A stretch of 64,000 bases of DNA from Streptomyces sp. CG4 (lineage in GTDB: Bacteria; Actinomycetota; Actinomycetes; Streptomycetales; Streptomycetaceae). Each line of letters opens with the position of its first letter. The first letter of the stretch is position 1. The notes under the pieces are model-generated. The model did not search any database, was not told where the DNA came from, and saw only the letters and a list, made by a program, of their open reading frames with translations. Where the stretch lies: NCBI RefSeq assembly GCF_041080655.1, contig NZ_CP163525.1:6262001-6326000 (forward strand). Direction: 5' to 3'. Below, in pieces: positions 24,823 to 32,954 of this stretch. A program made the position numbers and the translations under genes.

Positions 24823-26433
24823 GTGGTGACCTTGGACGTACGGCCTCAGCTGCTCGACACACTTTCCGCTCTGCGCGATCGTGTCGCCGCCACACGCTTT
24901 CCGCTGCCCCTGCCCGGGGCCGCACGCGCGCGTGCCAACCGCGACGAACTCCTCGCGCAGCTCGACGACTATCTCGTACCCCGCCTGCGAGAGCCCGAGG
25001 CGCCGCTGCTGGCCGTCGTCGGGGGATCCACCGGCGCGGGCAAGTCGACGCTGGTCAACTCCCTCGTCGGGCGGCGGGTGAGCGAGGCGGGCGTGCTGCG
25101 GCCGACGACCCGGACGCCGGTCCTCGTCTGTCATCCGGAGGACCACCACTGGTTCAGCACCATGCGCGTGCTGCCGGAGCTGACCCGGGTGTGGGCGGCT
25201 CAGCAGGACCCTGTCGACGATCTGCTGCTGCCCGCCCGCGAGGAGCCCATGCGCGTGCTGCGCATCGAGACCGCCGAGACCCTCCCGCGCGGGCTCGCCC
25301 TCCTCGACGCGCCCGACATCGACTCGCTGATCGCCGACAATCGTGTCCTCGCCGCCGAGCTGATCTGCGCCGCCGACATCTGGATCATGGTCACGACGGC
25401 GACCCGCTACGCCGACGCCGTCCCCTGGCATCTGCTGCGCACCGCCAAGGAGTACGACGCCACCCTCGTCACCGTGCTGGACCGGGTGCCTCACCAGGTC
25501 GTCTCCGAGGTCTCCCGGCAGTACGGCGCCCTGCTCACCAAGGCCGGACTCGGTGACGTACCCCGCTTCACGGTGCCCGAGCTGCCCGAGTCCGCGTGGG
25601 GCGCCGGACTGCTGCCCGCCACCGCCGTGGCGCCCCTGAAGAACTGGCTCGTCCACCACGCCCAGGACCCCGCCGCCCGGCAGCACGTCATGGCCCGTAC
25701 CGCCTACGGCCTCCTCGACTCGCTCCAGTCGCGCATGCCCGAGCTGGCCAGCGCGGCCGCCGCCCAGTACGCGGCCGCCCTCCGGCTCACCTCCGCCGTG
25801 GACGCCGCCTACGACACCGAGCACGCGCGCGTACGCGGCCGCCTGCAGTCCGGTGCCGTGCTCGCCGGGGACGCGCTCAAGCGCTGGCGGGCCTTCCCGC
25901 TGGACTGCACCCCCGCCGAACTCCTCGACGCGCTCGTGGAGAGCCTGGGCGCCCTGCTGCTGTGCTCCGTCACGGCCGCGGACGAGCGCATCGACGAGGC
26001 ATGGCGGCACGAGCCCGCGGCAGGCGCCCCGGGCCTCGCCGAGCGCGGCCTCTCCGTGGAGACCGCCGAGCACCGCATCGGCCTCGCCGTACGGCGCTGG
26101 CGGCGCGAGTTGGAGGAGTACGCCGAGGACGAGGTGCGGGTGCTGGAGCGTACCTCCGCACCCGACCCCGAGATCGTCGCCTCCGTCGTCGCCACCGCGC
26201 TGCTGGGCGGGCGCCGGGCGCGCAACGCGGGCGAGGGGCTCGCCTCCCGGATGGGCGCCCAGGGCGCGCTGCGGCTGCGCGAGCGGGCGGGGCGCCTGCT
26301 GACCGAGTACGTGGACCGTGTCATGAACGCCGAACGCGAGCGGCGCCTCGCCGCGCTGGAGTCCCTTGACGTCCAGCCCGCGCCGCAGGCCGAACTCATC
26401 GCCGCGCTGTCCGTACTGCAGAAGGAGAGGTGA
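24823..26433 (+). CDS. dynA: Dynamin-like GTPase without membrane helices (DynA-like)
   Basis: A 536-residue GTPase. G1 is GGSTGAGKSTL (about residues 67-77), the switch Thr lies in RPTTRTP, the G3-like motif is LLDAPDID, and a long helical region follows with no membrane helix. Streptomyces DynA and DynB are paired dynamin-like proteins that stabilise FtsZ rings in sporulation septation. Pairing with a larger membrane-anchored GTPase immediately downstream supports that identity, recalled rather than searched. The start is uncertain: no ribosome site precedes GTG 24823 or ATG 24784, so leaderless translation is possible. Confidence 0.75.
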   Translation: MVTLDVRPQLLDTLSALRDRVAATRFPLPLPGAARARANRDELLAQLDDYLVPRLREPEAPLLAVVGGSTGAGKSTLVNSLVGRRVSEAGVLRPTTRTPVLVCHPEDHHWFSTMRVLPELTRVWAAQQDPVDDLLLPAREEPMRVLRIETAETLPRGLALLDAPDIDSLIADNRVLAAELICAADIWIMVTTATRYADAVPWHLLRTAKEYDATLVTVLDRVPHQVVSEVSRQYGALLTKAGLGDVPRFTVPELPESAWGAGLLPATAVAPLKNWLVHHAQDPAARQHVMARTAYGLLDSLQSRMPELASAAAAQYAAALRLTSAVDAAYDTEHARVRGRLQSGAVLAGDALKRWRAFPLDCTPAELLDALVESLGALLLCSVTAADERIDEAWRHEPAAGAPGLAERGLSVETAEHRIGLAVRRWRRELEEYAEDEVRVLERTSAPDPEIVASVVATALLGGRRARNAGEGLASRMGAQGALRLRERAGRLLTEYVDRVMNAERERRLAALESLDVQPAPQAELIAALSVLQKER

Positions 26434-26436
26434 CCG

Positions 26437-28935
26437 GTGACGGCCGCCACTGATCAGGACCACATGGAGCACACCGACCACATGGCGCCTACTGAGCACA
26501 GCGGTCACATGAATTCCGAGGTCGTGAACCCCGGAGAGCGTGGCGACCTTCTCGGGGAGCTGGTGCCCCCGGGCCCGGGAGCTCCCGGCGACACCGCCGT
26601 CGAGGCACCCGGCACCGCAGCCGCCTCCGCCGTACCTGAAGACCGGACCGAGGCTCCGGGCCTGGACTCCGCACCGGCCGCCTCGGCGGCGGACGCGGTC
26701 GAGAACTGGGCCGAGGCCGAGGCCGAGGCCGAGGGGGAGGACGCCGAAGACGATCAACGCGATCAACGCGATCAACGCGATCACCGCGGCCGCCGCGACG
26801 GACGCGATGGACGTGACGGACGTGACGGACGTGATGCGAGCGACGCCGAGGCCGCGGGTATGGACCCGCAGCGGCGGTGGCACGCGCGCGGGGTGTCGCG
26901 TGGGGCGTCGCGCGGGGCGCAGGAGGACGCGGCCGCAGAGCCGCAGATCCGCGGGCCGTTGGCGGGATCACCTCGGGAGCGGGACGCGCGCGTGACGGAC
27001 CAGGACATGGGTCGGGCGGCCGCGCCCGCCCTCGGCAGGAGCGCCGACGCGGCAGGCGGCCGAGGTTTCCGCCCGCCGCACCGCACGCCCCGGCAACCCG
27101 GCCCCAGCGACGCGGCGCCCCTCCGGCGCAGATCCGAGGCCGTCACCGACACCGACAGTGGCGTCGGCTCCGGCGCCGACTCCAGCTCCAGCCCCAGCTC
27201 CGACTCCGGCTCCGAGTCTGCGGAGACCTGGGACGACGGCCTGATCGCCCGCCGCATCACGGACGCCGGAGCCGCCGCGCTCGCCGCCGAACGCGAGACC
27301 GACACCCGGGGCCAGGGCAGCAACCCCCCGCCTCCACTGGCGTACGACGGTCCGTTGCGCTCCCGCCTCGACGCCCTGCGCGAACTCGTCGGCCTCTCCC
27401 GCGCCCGGCTGGACCACCACACCCTCGCCGAGGCGGGCCGCGTCCTGGACGAGGCGGCCGCCCGCCGCAAACTCTCCGGCCGGCACACCGTCATCGCCAT
27501 CGCGGGCGCCACCGGCAGCGGCAAGTCGCAGCTGTTCAACGCCCTCGCCGGCGTGGCCATCTCGGAGACCGGGGTACGTCGCCCGACCACGGCCGCCCCC
27601 ATCGCGTGCAGCTGGAGCGACGGCGCGGCAGGCCTCATCGACCGGCTGGGCATCCCGGGCCGGCTGCGCCGCCGCCCCGCGCACAACCCGGACAACGAGG
27701 CGGAGCTGCGCGGGCTCGTCCTGGTCGACCTGCCCGACCACGACTCCGCCGCCGTACAGCACCGCGAACAGGTCGACCGGATCCTGAAGCTGGTCGACGC
27801 GGTGATCTGGGTGGTCGACCCCGAGAAGTACGCCGACGCCGTCCTGCACGAGCGCTATCTGCGGCCCATGTCCGGCCACGCCGAGATCATGTTCGTCGTC
27901 CTCAACCAGGTCGACCGGCTGCCCGGGGAGGCCGCCGACCAGGTCCTGGACGATCTGCGGCGGCTGCTGGACGAGGACGGCGTGGCGCTCGGCGAACACG
28001 GCGAACCGGGCGCCAACGTGCTCGCCCTGTCCGCGCTCACCGGCGAGGGCGTCGGCGAACTGCGCGAGGCGCTCGGCCAGTTCGTGGCGGAGCGGGGCGC
28101 GGCGGCCCGCCGGGTCGCGGCCGACGTGGACTCCGCCGCGGCCGACCTGCGGCCCGTCTACGCCGCCGAACGGCGCGTCGGTCTCAGCGAGGAGGCACGC
28201 GAGGAGTTCGCGGCGCGGCTCGCGGACGCGGTGGGCGCCACCGCGGCGGGCGACGCCGCCGAGCGAGCCTGGCTGCGCAACGCCAACCGCGCCTGCGGCA
28301 CGCCCTGGCTGCGGCTGTGGCGCTGGTACCAGGGGCGCGGCGACGCCACGACGGGCCGCCATGCGGTGCGTCCCCAGGCCGAGGAGGAGATCACGGCCCG
28401 GCAGCGGGTGGAGCACGCGGTCCGTACGGTGGCCGACCGGGCCTCGTCGGGGCTGCCCGGGCCCTGGGCGCAGGCGGTGCGCGAGGCGGCCGTACGCGGC
28501 GCGCACGGGCTGTCGGAGGCGCTGGACGAACTGGCGGCGCGGGCCGGACTGCCGCCCGGCCGGCCGCCGCGGCCGGGCTGGTGGCCGGTGGCGGTGCTGG
28601 TCCAGGCGGCCATGACGCTGCTGCAGATCGTGGGCGGCGTGTGGCTGGCGGCCCAGATCGCCGGCGTCATGGGCCCCAACCTCGGGGTCCCGGTGCTGCT
28701 GATGGTGTGCGGGATCATCGGCGGACCGCTGGTGGAGTGGGGCTGCCGGATGGCGGCCAGAGGCCCGGCCAGACGCTACGGCCAGGAGGCGGAACGGCGC
28801 CTACGGGAGGCGGCCGCCGGCTGCGGCCGGGCCCGCGTGCTCGACCCGGTGGCGGCGGAACTGCTGCGCTACCGGGAGGTGCGCGAACAGTACGGGAGGG
28901 TCGCGCGGACGGGCTCGGGGGCGACCGTGGGCTGA
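26437..28935 (+). CDS. dynB: Dynamin-like GTPase with two C-terminal membrane helices (DynB-like)
   Basis: An 832-residue protein. Residues 1-240 are disordered and repetitive, including DQR and DGR triplet repeats encoded by 9-bp and 6-bp DNA repeats near 26752-26835. G1 is AGATGSGKSQLF (about residue 355), G3 VDLPDHDS, G4 NQVD. Two adjacent helices lie at about residues 712-768. It begins 4 nt after the dynA-like stop with GAAGGAGAGG upstream, so the two are co-translated. The expected role is membrane-anchored partner of DynA at sporulation septa. Confidence 0.76.
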   Translation: MTAATDQDHMEHTDHMAPTEHSGHMNSEVVNPGERGDLLGELVPPGPGAPGDTAVEAPGTAAASAVPEDRTEAPGLDSAPAASAADAVENWAEAEAEAEGEDAEDDQRDQRDQRDHRGRRDGRDGRDGRDGRDASDAEAAGMDPQRRWHARGVSRGASRGAQEDAAAEPQIRGPLAGSPRERDARVTDQDMGRAAAPALGRSADAAGGRGFRPPHRTPRQPGPSDAAPLRRRSEAVTDTDSGVGSGADSSSSPSSDSGSESAETWDDGLIARRITDAGAAALAAERETDTRGQGSNPPPPLAYDGPLRSRLDALRELVGLSRARLDHHTLAEAGRVLDEAAARRKLSGRHTVIAIAGATGSGKSQLFNALAGVAISETGVRRPTTAAPIACSWSDGAAGLIDRLGIPGRLRRRPAHNPDNEAELRGLVLVDLPDHDSAAVQHREQVDRILKLVDAVIWVVDPEKYADAVLHERYLRPMSGHAEIMFVVLNQVDRLPGEAADQVLDDLRRLLDEDGVALGEHGEPGANVLALSALTGEGVGELREALGQFVAERGAAARRVAADVDSAAADLRPVYAAERRVGLSEEAREEFAARLADAVGATAAGDAAERAWLRNANRACGTPWLRLWRWYQGRGDATTGRHAVRPQAEEEITARQRVEHAVRTVADRASSGLPGPWAQAVREAAVRGAHGLSEALDELAARAGLPPGRPPRPGWWPVAVLVQAAMTLLQIVGGVWLAAQIAGVMGPNLGVPVLLMVCGIIGGPLVEWGCRMAARGPARRYGQEAERRLREAAAGCGRARVLDPVAAELLRYREVREQYGRVARTGSGATVG

Positions 28936-29445
28936 GGGCTGAGGGCTGAGGGCTCGGCCCTCAGGTTGGGGGTTGGGAGCGGCCGCCGGGGGTGTGTGGG
29001 CTGTGCGGGCTGGGGCGGCCACGCGGGGGTGTGTGAGCTGGGGGGCGGCGGCCCAGGATGCGCGAGTCGGTGGCTGGCCGGGGCCATCTGGGTTGTCCGG
29101 GCTGGCGACTGGGGACTGCTGCCCGGGGGTGTGAGTCGGAGGTCGGCTGTGGACATCTCGAGTGTGTGGGCTGACGACCGGAGGTGGCCGCCCGGGGGTG
29201 CCTGAGCCGGCGGCAGGCCGCGGCCACCTGGGGAGATGCGAGCCGGTGGCCAGGGGCGGCCGGCGGGGGTGAGGACAGCGGCGGGGGACGGGGATCACTC
29301 GTGCGGGTGACCGCGATTTCCACAGGTGAGGCGGTCGTCCACAGCGCTCGGCGGGCTCGGCCCGGCGGAGGCAGTCTGGGGTCGCGGCGATCGCACGGCG
29401 GGTCCGGCCGGAGGGACGGCGGACGGCGCGCGCGATCGGCGGGAT
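28936..29445. repeat. 510-bp G/T-biased degenerate repeat region
   Basis: No gene is supported between the dynB stop and the ssbB leader. It starts with three copies of GGGCTGA. Degenerate units with GGGGGTGTG followed by a CTG-rich tail recur at about 28990, 29027 and 29127, with relics near 29160 and 29198. The plus strand is strongly G/T rich with many G runs. Confidence 0.55.
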
Positions 29446-29480
29446 GTGCCGGTGCGTACGACGGTCGTACGCGCCGGCAC
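29446..29480. promoter_or_regulatory. Near-perfect 35-bp palindrome upstream of ssbB
   Basis: Arms of 17 bp around one base, with one G-T mismatch; the inner part reads CGTACGAC-G-GTCGTACG. It lies 82 nt before the ssbB start. It could be a dimeric-regulator operator or a hairpin in the 5' leader; there is no T tract. Confidence 0.55.
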
Positions 29481-29561
29481 GCCAGACGCAGCCGTACGGG
29501 ACGGGCCCGTACGTGTGTCCGTCCGGCCGTCGCGGGCCGGGCGGGGGAGGGGAGCGAGGAC

Positions 29562-30038
29562 ATGAACGAGACGATCGTGTGCGTGGTGGGCAACGTGGCG
29601 ACCCGGCCGGTGTACCGGGAGTCGGCGGCGGGGTCGTCGGCCCGGTTCCGGCTGGCGGTGACCACGCGTTACTGGGACCGGGAGAAGAGCGCCTGGACCG
29701 ACGGACACACCAACTTCTTCACGGTGTGGGCCAACCGCCAGCTCGCGGTGAACGTGGCGGCGTGCGTGGAGATCGGCCAGCCACTCGTCGTCCAGGGCCG
29801 GCTGAAGGTGCGCACGGAAGGACGCGAGGGGCAGCAGCAGTGGGCCTCCGCCGACATCGACGCCGTGGCGATCGGCCACGACCTCGCACGCGGTACGGCC
29901 GCCTTCCAGCGCGCGGCCAAACCGGAGCAGGCCCTCACGGCGGCCCGGCCGGAGCCGAACTGGGAGACACCGCAACCCGTCGGCGCCGCGAGCGACGAAG
30001 CGGCCCAACATGCCCCGGAGCCAGCGGCAGTGACATGA
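29562..30038 (+). CDS. ssbB: Single-stranded DNA-binding protein, SsbB type
   Basis: A 158-residue SSB with an OB-fold N-terminal domain (MNETIVCVVGNVATRPVYRE, TNFFTVWANRQLAVNVA, VQGRLKVRTEG). The C-terminus ends PEPAAVT and lacks the acidic DDDIPF-like tip needed for partner docking, which marks the SsbB paralogue. In S. coelicolor SsbB acts in chromosome segregation during sporulation rather than replication. Position next to the dynA/dynB-like pair fits a sporulation setting. The ATG at 29562 follows GGGGAGCGAGG; the long upstream open frame is rejected. Confidence 0.9.
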   Translation: MNETIVCVVGNVATRPVYRESAAGSSARFRLAVTTRYWDREKSAWTDGHTNFFTVWANRQLAVNVAACVEIGQPLVVQGRLKVRTEGREGQQQWASADIDAVAIGHDLARGTAAFQRAAKPEQALTAARPEPNWETPQPVGAASDEAAQHAPEPAAVT

Positions 30039-30059
30039 CGTCAGCAGGCGGGGGATGCG

Positions 30060-30079
30060 CCGGGACCGTTCGGTCCCGG
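30060..30079 (+). terminator. Hairpin downstream of ssbB
   Basis: CCGGGACCG and CGGTCCCGG around TT, 21 nt after the ssbB stop. No T tract. Confidence 0.5.
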
Positions 30080-30311
30080 GGCGGGACGCGATGGCCGAAC
30101 ACCCCGCACGAACCGGTGGATTTGTCGATATGCCCAGCTCATGGACGGTCCCGGGGATAACGATTACGGATCGGATCGCCCATCGGATCATCCGACCGGC
30201 AGGAGAGGCTCCGAGTGATCCATAGGATGCCGGGCGTGCCCCTAGGGGCTGCCGATTCTGCTGGTGGGACCGTCCCCCACGTCCAACGGGTCCTGCTCGA
30301 AGGGGAATTCT

Positions 30312-31715
30312 GTGCTTGCTGCGTTCTCTGAGTTCCGCCGTTCCGCCGGAGCGGCCCGCCTGGCCGCCGCCTCGGCGGCATCCGGCCTCGTGGCAGCCGG
30401 TGTGCTGTCCGGCGCCGGTACGGCAGCGGCCGAGGAGACACCGCAGACCGAGGGCGGGGCGACGGCCACGATCAACGGCCTGAAGACCTACGGCGAGGCC
30501 GTGATCCACGAGGGCGGCGGCGACCAGCGGGTGCAGGCGGGCCTGTTCGAGATGTCCGTGGACGGCGGCGGCGCCCTGCAGACGTACAGCGTCGACCTCC
30601 GCAACCCCACCCAGCGCGACGCCCCCTACGAGGAGACCTCCTGGAGCGGCACCTCGCTGGGTGTCAACAAGGACGCCGGCAAGATCCACTGGATCCTGCA
30701 GAACTCCTACCCCCAGGTCAACGACTTGGCCGCGCTCGCCCGCCGGGCCGGCGTCGGCACGCTCACCGAGCAGGACGCGGCGGCCGGCACCCAAGTGGCC
30801 ATCTGGCGCTATTCCGACCACGTGAAGGTCGACGCCGTCGACCCGCAGGCCGAGAAGCTCGCCGACTATCTGCAGAAGAGCGCCCTCGGCCTCGGTGAGC
30901 CGCAAGCCTCGCTCACCCTGGACCCGCCTGCGGTCTCCGGCCGGCCGGGCGGGCTGCTGGGACCGGTGACCGTGCACACCAACGCGACCGGTGTCGCCGT
31001 AAGCCCGCCGGCCGACGCGGCCACCAGCGGGGTGCGGATCACCGACAAGACCGGCAAAGCCATCACCTCCGTGAACGACGGCAGCCGCTTGTACTTCCAC
31101 ATCCCCGAGGCCGCGTCGAACGGCACGACGCAGCTGACGGTGCAAGCCTCGACCACGGTGCCCGTCGGCCGGGCCTTCGCCTCCGACAGCCGCAGCCAGA
31201 CGCAGATCCTGGCCGGTTCCAGCGAGTCCACGGTCTCCGCGACCGCGACCGCCGCCTGGGCGTCCCGTGGCGCCATACCGGCGGTCTCGGCCCGGAAGAA
31301 CTGCGCCAAGAGCGGCGTGGACATCATCGCGGCCAACAAGGGCAACGAGCCCTTCACTTTCGAGCTGATGGGCGCCGAGCACACCATCCCCGCGGGCACC
31401 ACCCGCACGGTGACCATCCCGCTCCAGGAGGACCAGGCCTACGACTTCACGATCACCGGGCCGCACGGCTTCCGTCACCGCTTCACCGGCGTCCTCGACT
31501 GCAAGACGCAGGGCATGCTCACGACCCAGACGACCCGGGCCCACAACGAGCCCAGCCCCGCCACGGTCGGCGGCACCACGGCCCCCGGCACCGACCTCGC
31601 CGCGACGGGCGGCGCGGCGATCACCCCGCTGATCGCCGGCGTGGCCATCGGCTTCGTGGTGATCGGCGGCGCGGTCCTGGTGGTCCTCCGCAAGCGCGAG
31701 CAGCCGGACAGCTGA
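30312..31715 (+). CDS. TQxA (thioester-domain-like) LAxTG-anchored surface protein
   Basis: A 467-residue wall protein: signal peptide (to about residue 40, TAAAEE), N-terminal TQxA domain, mid domain, and a Cys-containing C-terminal domain (NCAKSGVDI and LDCKTQG). A sorting signal LAATGGA with a helix and KRE tail starts near residue 427. In thioester domains a Cys bonds to the Gln of TQxA. Here GTQVAIWRYS (about residue 158) is intact, but the expected Cys position appears as Ser in TYSVDLRN (about residue 89), so no thioester is expected. The GTG start follows AAGGGGA. Confidence 0.82.
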   Translation: MLAAFSEFRRSAGAARLAAASAASGLVAAGVLSGAGTAAAEETPQTEGGATATINGLKTYGEAVIHEGGGDQRVQAGLFEMSVDGGGALQTYSVDLRNPTQRDAPYEETSWSGTSLGVNKDAGKIHWILQNSYPQVNDLAALARRAGVGTLTEQDAAAGTQVAIWRYSDHVKVDAVDPQAEKLADYLQKSALGLGEPQASLTLDPPAVSGRPGGLLGPVTVHTNATGVAVSPPADAATSGVRITDKTGKAITSVNDGSRLYFHIPEAASNGTTQLTVQASTTVPVGRAFASDSRSQTQILAGSSESTVSATATAAWASRGAIPAVSARKNCAKSGVDIIAANKGNEPFTFELMGAEHTIPAGTTRTVTIPLQEDQAYDFTITGPHGFRHRFTGVLDCKTQGMLTTQTTRAHNEPSPATVGGTTAPGTDLAATGGAAITPLIAGVAIGFVVIGGAVLVVLRKREQPDS

Positions 31716-31727
31716 CCGCGCCCGGCC

Positions 31728-31952
31728 TCACGCCTCTTCCTCCCGGGTACCCGACCCGTCCTGGGAGGTCTCGGAAAAGATGAGCCGCGCCGAACCGCTG
31801 ACCATCCCCACACACCCCAGCCCTAGCGCCCAACGCCCAAGGGCCATGGTGCCGTGCCAGTCGTGCGGGGCGCCGAAGACCGCATAGGCACCCAATGCGA
31901 TGCCCGCGGCCATGACCGCCAGTCCACCGATACGACGTAAGCCGTGACTCAT
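31728..31952 (-). CDS. Small two-helix membrane protein (74 aa)
   Basis: A 74-residue protein MSHGLRRIGGLAVMAAGIAL with a second hydrophobic segment (MALGRWALGLGCVGMVSG) and an acidic tail. It is convergent with the thioester-like gene, 12 nt apart at the 3' ends. The ATG at 31952 has a weak ribosome site. No family recognised. It is the last chromosomal gene before attL. Confidence 0.5.
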   Translation of the reverse strand: MSHGLRRIGGLAVMAAGIALGAYAVFGAPHDWHGTMALGRWALGLGCVGMVSGSARLIFSETSQDGSGTREEEA

Positions 31953-32048
31953 GGCCCCATCGTTGCCCACCGCAGACCACCACTCAACTGAAAAACCACC
32001 CACCCAGCCCCCCTCGACAACAGAAAACCCCCAGGTCACAGCCCCCGC

Positions 32049-32096
32049 ACCAAACGGGTTAACACCCAAGCCTGGCGTTCAGGCAAGATGGGGTGT
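32049..32096. repeat. attL: 48-bp direct repeat
   Basis: Identical base for base to 48463-48510. It contains an inner inverted repeat GCCTG-gcgtt-CAGGC (spacer GCGTT) and outer arms ACACCC/GGGTGT, a plausible tyrosine-recombinase core. Weaker similarity (ACAGAAA, CCAGGTCA) continues about 30 bp to its left in both copies. Confidence 0.93.
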
Positions 32097-32111
32097 TACT
32101 TGCCAGGGGAG

Positions 32112-32190
32112 GGCACGAAAGGGCCCCTCACCAGCGGTTTCCTTGCCGATGAGGGGCCATGTTGGGCAGCCTGGGCCGTCTGTGGGCCGT
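32112..32190 (-). repeat. Copy of the int 3' end and terminator at the left end
   Basis: The hairpin GGCCCCTCA/TGAGGGGCC (32122-32130 and 32150-32158) plus the following 32 bp nearly duplicate the int terminator and last int codons at 32914-32983. On the minus strand it reads DGPQTAQAAQ beside int DGPETAQAA-stop. The pair GGGCCGT at 32173 and 32184 (11-bp period) recurs at 32966-32983 and 48356-48373. It is either a scar of an earlier related integrase gene or a set of integrase arm sites. Confidence 0.65.
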
Positions 32191-32208
32191 CGGCGGGGGA
32201 GCGGCGCT

Positions 32209-32784
32209 TCAGGGGCCGATTGCGGGTGGCTCGCCAGCCACGCTTCCGAGGCCGAGGTCGGCGCGCATCACGGCGCGCATGCCTTCCCAACGCTCCCAAA
32301 GCCGAACGAAGTCTGTCCGTATTTCGGTGAATGATCCATCCGGATCCGGATTCCCTTCCTCCAGGAACATGATCCGCCGGTAGACCCTGGACAGCGCGGT
32401 CGTCATCCCGTCCAGCTCGACCAAAACCGCTGCGGACGCGACCATCTGAGCCTCAGCGAGGACGGAGTGATGGTCGCGTCGGGCCTCCTCAACCAGCTCG
32501 CGTTCGTCCGGTGTGACAGCTCCCTTGTGCACAGTCCACAGGAAGTTGATCAGCTGGGTTCGGTAGCGCCGGAAGGACGCGTTGACTTGCATGTAGCCTT
32601 CGCGTCGGCGGTTCAGCTCAGCTACTTGCTGCTCACGGTGCCACTGAGCTTCAACCGCCTGTTGCTGACGCTGAAACTGTTCCGATTGATCGCGAGCCAG
32701 GAGACGCTGCGACAAGACAGAGGCAACAAGCGTGCCTGTGACGCCAACCACCGCAGCGGCTAAGCCGATGAGCGCGCTTCCCAT
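32209..32784 (-). CDS. Membrane-anchored coiled-coil protein (191 aa), AICE cargo
   Basis: A 191-residue protein. One N-terminal helix (ALIGLAAAVVGVTGTLVASV) is followed by a Gln/Glu/Arg-rich coiled coil (EQFQRQQQAVEAQWHREQQV, about residues 35-65) and a helical C-terminal part. No enzymatic motif is visible. It lies between attL and int on the minus strand and is less GC-rich than the backbone. Membrane plus coiled-coil layouts occur in exclusion or defence proteins, but nothing specific can be claimed. Confidence 0.7.
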   Translation of the reverse strand: MGSALIGLAAAVVGVTGTLVASVLSQRLLARDQSEQFQRQQQAVEAQWHREQQVAELNRRREGYMQVNASFRRYRTQLINFLWTVHKGAVTPDERELVEEARRDHHSVLAEAQMVASAAVLVELDGMTTALSRVYRRIMFLEEGNPDPDGSFTEIRTDFVRLWERWEGMRAVMRADLGLGSVAGEPPAIGP

Positions 32785-32913
32785 GTGACCACCTGACTTG
32801 GAGAGAATACGTCAGCGGCATCCTGCCCGCAGTGCGGCGGTTGTGGACGACGTTTTGCGGCTTGACGTCATTGCCTCCCGGTACTTACAGGTCCGCCGCG
32901 TGAGGGCAGAAAA

Positions 32914-32952
32914 CAGCCCCTCACCAGCAGGTTTCCCGCCGATGAGGGGCTG
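32914..32952 (-). terminator. int terminator
   Basis: Perfect 10-bp arms CAGCCCCTCA/TGAGGGGCTG around a 19-nt loop, starting 3 nt past the int stop. On the minus strand it is followed by TTTTCTG. A near-copy lies at 32122-32158. Confidence 0.8.
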
Positions 32953-32954
32953 TC

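Noticed and set aside
24709..26883. 724-aa minus-strand frame over the DynA-like gene
   Set aside because: Gly/His/Arg-rich shadow; the plus strand has an intact GTPase.
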